16,787 bases of DNA, from the NCBI GenBank assembly GCA_045801465.1, contig JBJMSU010000212.1:1-16787 (forward strand). Direction: 5' to 3'. This document shows positions 14,337 to 16,787 of this stretch, one piece after another. A program made the translations under genes and the position numbers. The notes beneath the pieces are model-generated. The model did no database searches. It saw nothing but the letters and a program-made list of their open reading frames with translations, and was not told where the DNA came from. The stretch is from DATFWC01 sp045801465. Lineage in GTDB: Bacteria; Pseudomonadota; Alphaproteobacteria; Rhizobiales; Xanthobacteraceae. Every line of letters starts with the position of its first letter. Within the stretch, counting starts at the first letter, position 1.

Positions 14337-14510
14337 GTGAATCTCGGCCCCTACGCCGGTTTCATCATCGCCGCTTACGCAGCGGCGCTCGCCGTGGTGG
14401 TGGCCTTGATCGGCTGGATCATCGCCGACCATCGCTCGCAGCTGCGCACCTTGCACGATCTCGACGCGCGCGGGATCTCCCGGCGCTCTTCGACCCGGGA
14501 GATCGCATGA
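14337..14510 (+). CDS. ccmD: Haem exporter protein CcmD
   Basis: A 57-residue single-pass membrane protein starting at GTG: MNLGPYAGFIIAAYAAALAV, then VVALIGWIIADHRSQLRTLH and a basic tail. The G-P-Y-A-G-F-I-I-A-A-Y start, one hydrophobic helix (about 8-29) and the D-x-R-x-Q-L-R-x-L cytoplasmic segment are typical of CcmD, which stabilises CcmC-CcmE and is needed to release holo-CcmE. It is too short for a long-ORF search but in the expected place between ccmC and ccmG. The stop overlaps the ccmG ATG (ATGA). The repeat ends only 3 bp before the start codon and no Shine-Dalgarno is visible beyond the element's own GGAAGCGGGG, so initiation may depend on sequence brought in by the repeat. Confidence 0.9.
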   Translation: MNLGPYAGFIIAAYAAALAVVVALIGWIIADHRSQLRTLHDLDARGISRRSSTREIA

Positions 14511-15106
14511 GCACCGACATTCACGACCCGGCTGCGCCGGCATCGCGCCGGCTCATCGTTCTGATCCCGCTGATCGTCTTTCTCGCGCTGGCTGCGCTGT
14601 TCTTCTTGCGTCTCGGTTCGGGCGATCCGTCCCGCATTCCTTCGGCCCTGATTGGCCGCCCCGCACCGGCAACCGAGCTGCCGCCGGTGCCCGGATTGCT
14701 GCGTGAGGGCGCGCCGGTGCCGGGGCTCTCCTCGGCCGACTTCAACGGCGCGGTAACGCTGCTCAACGTGTGGGCCTCGTGGTGCGTGCCCTGCCACGAC
14801 GAAGCGCCGTTGCTGGTGCGGATGGCCCAAGATACTCGCATCCGGATCGTCGGCATCAACTACAAGGACCAGCCCGAGAACGCGCGCCGGTTCCTCGGTC
14901 GCTACGGCAACCCGTACGCGCGCAATGGGGCCGACCAGAACGGCCGCGCCTCGATCGAATGGGGCGTCTACGGCGTGCCGGAGACATTTCTCGTCGGCCG
15001 CGACGGCCGCATCGCATTCAAGCTGGTCGGCCCGATCACGCCGCAGAACCTTGACGCCGTGCTCAAGCCCGAGATCGAGAAGGCGCTGGCGGTTCCGTCC
15101 TCGTGA
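14507..15106 (+). CDS. ccmG: Thiol:disulfide interchange protein CcmG/DsbE
   Basis: A 199-residue membrane-anchored periplasmic thioredoxin. An N-terminal anchor helix (about 16-35) is followed by the thioredoxin domain with NVWASWCVPCHDE (active site C93-V-P-C96) and the cis-proline loop YGVPETF (P158). The acidic E99 after the CxxC and the segment GINYKDQPENARRFL are characteristic of CcmG/CycY. It keeps apocytochrome c cysteines reduced for haem attachment, receiving electrons from CcdA/DsbD. The start at 14507 overlaps the ccmD stop; a longer frame starting in the repeat (14255) reads across ccmD out of frame and is not conserved. It ends the ccm cluster here; ccmE, ccmF and ccmH must be elsewhere. 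Confidence 0.95.
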   Translation: MSTDIHDPAAPASRRLIVLIPLIVFLALAALFFLRLGSGDPSRIPSALIGRPAPATELPPVPGLLREGAPVPGLSSADFNGAVTLLNVWASWCVPCHDEAPLLVRMAQDTRIRIVGINYKDQPENARRFLGRYGNPYARNGADQNGRASIEWGVYGVPETFLVGRDGRIAFKLVGPITPQNLDAVLKPEIEKALAVPSS

Positions 15107-15133
15107 TGCCGGCGGCAGCATGGCGCGCATCAA

Positions 15134-15148
15134 TGCACGAGTCGTGCA
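15134..15148. promoter_or_regulatory. Perfect 15-bp dyad upstream of epimerase gene
   Basis: TGCACGAGTCGTGCA is a perfect seven-base inverted repeat around one central base. It lies five bases before the candidate minus-35 of the next gene and 28 bp after the ccmG stop. It may be an operator, or a small hairpin at the ccmG 3' end; no T-tract follows. Confidence 0.45.
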
Positions 15149-15152
15149 CGGC

Positions 15153-15181
15153 TTGTGATCGACACGATAATTTCGCATAAC
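15153..15181 (+). promoter_or_regulatory. Candidate promoter of epimerase gene
   Basis: TTGTGA (15153-15158) and CATAAC (15176-15181) are spaced by 17 bases in a locally AT-rich stretch of otherwise GC-rich DNA. Each hexamer matches four of six consensus positions. It suggests the epimerase gene is transcribed separately from the ccm cluster. Confidence 0.33.
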
Positions 15182-15217
15182 CCGCGCCCTGTCCGTCAGC
15201 GGAACAATCGAGAGCGC

Positions 15218-16195
15218 ATGAAATATTTGATCACGGGCATCACCGGGTTTGCCGGACCGCATTTGGCCAATCTTCTCATCGGTGACGAGCACGAGGTGTT
15301 CGGCCTCGTGCGGGAATCGAACGGGCGCGAGCAGGACATCCGCGACGTCGTTCCCGACGAGGTCTACGCCAGGCTCAAGTTCGTCTATGGCGATCTCACG
15401 CACTTCCGTTCGCTCGATCGCATCTTCAAGGACGAGATCTTCGACGGCGTCTTCCATCTCGCGGCGCAAAGCCATCCGCCCACGAGCTTTCTCGACCCTT
15501 ATGAAACCTTCGAGATCAACTCGCTCGGCACGGTCAACCTCGCCGAGGCGATCGCGACCCGCCAGCCCGAGTGCAGACTCATGTTCTGCTCGACCTCGGA
15601 AGTTTACGGCGCCAGCCCCGAGTCGGCGGGAGAAATCACCGAGAGCTTCCCGATTCTGCCGGTGAATCCGTACGGCGTCAGCAAGGCAGCGGCCGATCTC
15701 TATGTCGCGGAGCGCGCGCACTCGGTGAAGCTGCCGTTCTTCATCACGCGCGCCTTTTCCCACACCGGTCCACGCCGCGGGCGGAATTTCTCGATCTCGT
15801 CCGACGCCTATCAGATCGCGCGCATCAAGAAGGGACTGCAGGAGCCGGTGATCGACGTCGGCACGCTGTCAAGCAAGCGCGTGATCATGGACGTGCGCGA
15901 CTGCGTGAAGGCCTATTACCTTCTCATGCACAAGTTCACGCCGGGCGAGGCCTACAACGTCGGCGGCGACACCGTGCATTCGATGGGCGAAGTGCTCGAC
16001 ATGATGCTCAAGATGCGCGGCCTCGCCGGCAAGGTCGAGAAACGCGTCGATCCCCGGCTGGTGCGGCCGATCGATATCCCGGTGCAGATCTGCGATACCA
16101 AGAAATGCCGTCAGCTCACCGGGTGGAAGCCGGAAATCCGCCTGGAAAAAACGCTGGACGATCTCCTGGCGTATTGGGAAGCGAAAATTCACTAG
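15218..16195 (+). CDS. NAD(P)-dependent sugar epimerase/dehydratase (GDP-mannose 4,6-dehydratase-like SDR)
   Basis: A 325-residue extended short-chain dehydrogenase. The Rossmann glycine motif GITGFAG is at 7-13. The catalytic group is STSEVYG (125-131) with S/T near 126-127 and E128, and YGVSK with Y152 and K156. LAAQSHPPTSFLDPYETFEI and RAFSHTGPRRG resemble GDP-mannose 4,6-dehydratase and GDP-6-deoxy-mannose reductase (Rmd) rather than UDP-glucose epimerases. The T/S-E-Y-K set fits a nucleotide-sugar dehydratase, but the family-specific loops of Gmd are not all evident, so the substrate is left open. The start MKYLITG at 15218 places the Rossmann strand at the N-terminus; an upstream ATG at 15155 adds an unrelated basic stretch. 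It has its own candidate promoter and no sugar-biosynthesis neighbours. It is convergent with yciB, 10 bp between stops. A likely role is in surface polysaccharide precursor synthesis (inference). Confidence 0.87.
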   Translation: MKYLITGITGFAGPHLANLLIGDEHEVFGLVRESNGREQDIRDVVPDEVYARLKFVYGDLTHFRSLDRIFKDEIFDGVFHLAAQSHPPTSFLDPYETFEINSLGTVNLAEAIATRQPECRLMFCSTSEVYGASPESAGEITESFPILPVNPYGVSKAAADLYVAERAHSVKLPFFITRAFSHTGPRRGRNFSISSDAYQIARIKKGLQEPVIDVGTLSSKRVIMDVRDCVKAYYLLMHKFTPGEAYNVGGDTVHSMGEVLDMMLKMRGLAGKVEKRVDPRLVRPIDIPVQICDTKKCRQLTGWKPEIRLEKTLDDLLAYWEAKIH

Positions 16196-16205
16196 GGGCG
16201 GGGCA

Positions 16206-16784
16206 TTACTCCTTCGCCTCGGCGGCGTCGCCGCTGGCATCGTATTTCATCAGCAGGGGATACTGCGCGGCGGCGAACAGGAACGTCAGCGGCACGGCGC
16301 CGAACAGCTTGAAGCTGACCCAAGTATCGGTCGAGAAATTGCGCCAGACGAACTCGTTGAGCACCGCCATGGCGAAGAAGAATACGCACCAGCGCAGGGT
16401 CAGCTTGCGCCAGCCTTCCTCCGTGAGGTGGAACACGGAATCGAACACCATCTCGAGCAGCGGCTTGCGCGAGATCAGGCCGAACAGCAGCGTCGCGCCG
16501 AACAACGCGTAGATGATGGTGGGCTTGACCTTGATGAACGTCTCGTCGTGCAGCACCAGCGTGAGGCCGCCGAACACGGTCACGATGACGGCCGAGATGA
16601 GTGCCATGACGGGCAGCCGCCGGATGAGCGCATAGGAGACCGCGAGCGCCACCAGGATGGCAACCATGAAGATCGCGGTGGCCGGAAAGATGCCCCAGCG
16701 CGCATTGCCGATGAAGAACAAGATCAGCGGGCCGATGTCCAGCGCCAGCTTGAGGGCGGGATGGAGCCGCGGCTTCTTATCCAT
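16206..16784 (-). CDS. yciB: Septation protein A / inner membrane protein YciB
   Basis: A 192-residue inner-membrane protein of the YciB/IspZ (intracellular septation protein A) family. It begins MDKKPRLHPALKLALDIGPL followed by FFIGNARWGIF, and contains KPTIIYALFGATLLFGL, GWRKLTLRWCVFFFAMAVLNE and FVWRNFSTDTWVSFKLFG, which are the conserved family blocks. Five to six hydrophobic segments are seen. Family members affect cell-envelope synthesis and division; the exact biochemical role is not settled. The ATG (16782-16784) is three bases from the window edge, so an earlier start cannot be excluded, though the start matches the family. The C-terminal DASGDAAEAKE tail is acidic and variable. Confidence 0.93.
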   Translation of the reverse strand: MDKKPRLHPALKLALDIGPLILFFIGNARWGIFPATAIFMVAILVALAVSYALIRRLPVMALISAVIVTVFGGLTLVLHDETFIKVKPTIIYALFGATLLFGLISRKPLLEMVFDSVFHLTEEGWRKLTLRWCVFFFAMAVLNEFVWRNFSTDTWVSFKLFGAVPLTFLFAAAQYPLLMKYDASGDAAEAKE

Positions 16785-16787
16785 GGC

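Noticed and set aside
14255..14506. 84-codon N-terminal extension of ccmG starting in the repeat
   Set aside because: It reads hairpin 2 of the repeat and then ccmD out of frame; CcmG families start at the anchor helix, and the ATG at 14507 overlaps the ccmD stop.
14375..15763. 462-codon minus-strand open frame antisense to ccmD, ccmG and the SDR gene
   Set aside because: It spans three confidently identified plus-strand genes and shows no domain; composition is that of an antisense shadow.

Overview
The window looks like chromosome from a high-GC alphaproteobacterium of the order Hyphomicrobiales (Rhizobiales), near the Bradyrhizobium/Rhodopseudomonas/Xanthobacteraceae side. The evidence is the divergent acnA and ccmABC-D-G arrangement, the DUF2794 and DUF1223 genes, the tandem Bax-inhibitor-1 paralogues and the codon bias. 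Genus cannot be fixed from the sequence alone. Most of the window is core, house-keeping sequence. No phage, transposase, CRISPR array, tRNA or rRNA gene was seen.

Layout, left to right. (1) Positions 1-1168, minus strand: the N-terminal part of thpR (RNA 2',3'-cyclic phosphodiesterase, running off the left edge) and tesA (GDSL thioesterase/arylesterase), separated by a damaged copy of a dispersed repeat. (2) 1212-4462, plus strand: ybbA-ybbP, an ABC ATPase and FtsX-type permease pair divergent from tesA, the same grouping as in Escherichia coli. (3) 4668-6506: two tandem Bax-inhibitor-1 family membrane proteins, closed by a strong intrinsic terminator. (4) 6580-7513: a phosphinothricin-type GNAT acetyltransferase convergent with a DUF2794 gene. 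(5) 7514-7993: a 480-bp non-coding stretch with a structured, terminator-ended candidate small RNA on the plus strand. (6) 7994-11818, minus strand: a DUF1223 thioredoxin-fold protein and aconitase acnA, separated by an intact repeat copy. (7) 12089-15106, plus strand: the cytochrome c maturation cluster ccmA-ccmB-ccmC-[repeat]-ccmD-ccmG. (8) 15218-16195: a nucleotide-sugar epimerase/dehydratase (SDR) gene with its own candidate promoter, convergent with yciB (septation protein A) at the right edge.

Functionally, CcmABCD handle haem for the c-type cytochrome maturation pathway (CcmC and CcmD load haem on CcmE, CcmAB release holo-CcmE by ATP hydrolysis), and CcmG keeps apocytochrome cysteines reduced. 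ccmE, ccmF and ccmH are not in this window. YbbA/YbbP form one inner-membrane ABC complex, probably acting on lipid-like compounds with TesA.

The most unusual content is a roughly 166-bp dispersed element made of two large imperfect palindromes, each bounded by CTAG, with a conserved AT-rich linker. Two intact copies (8759-8924 and 14168-14333) and one internally deleted copy (344-435) occur, all in the same orientation and all between co-directional genes. One copy sits inside the ccm operon, supplies the stop codon of ccmC and ends 3 bp before the ccmD start.
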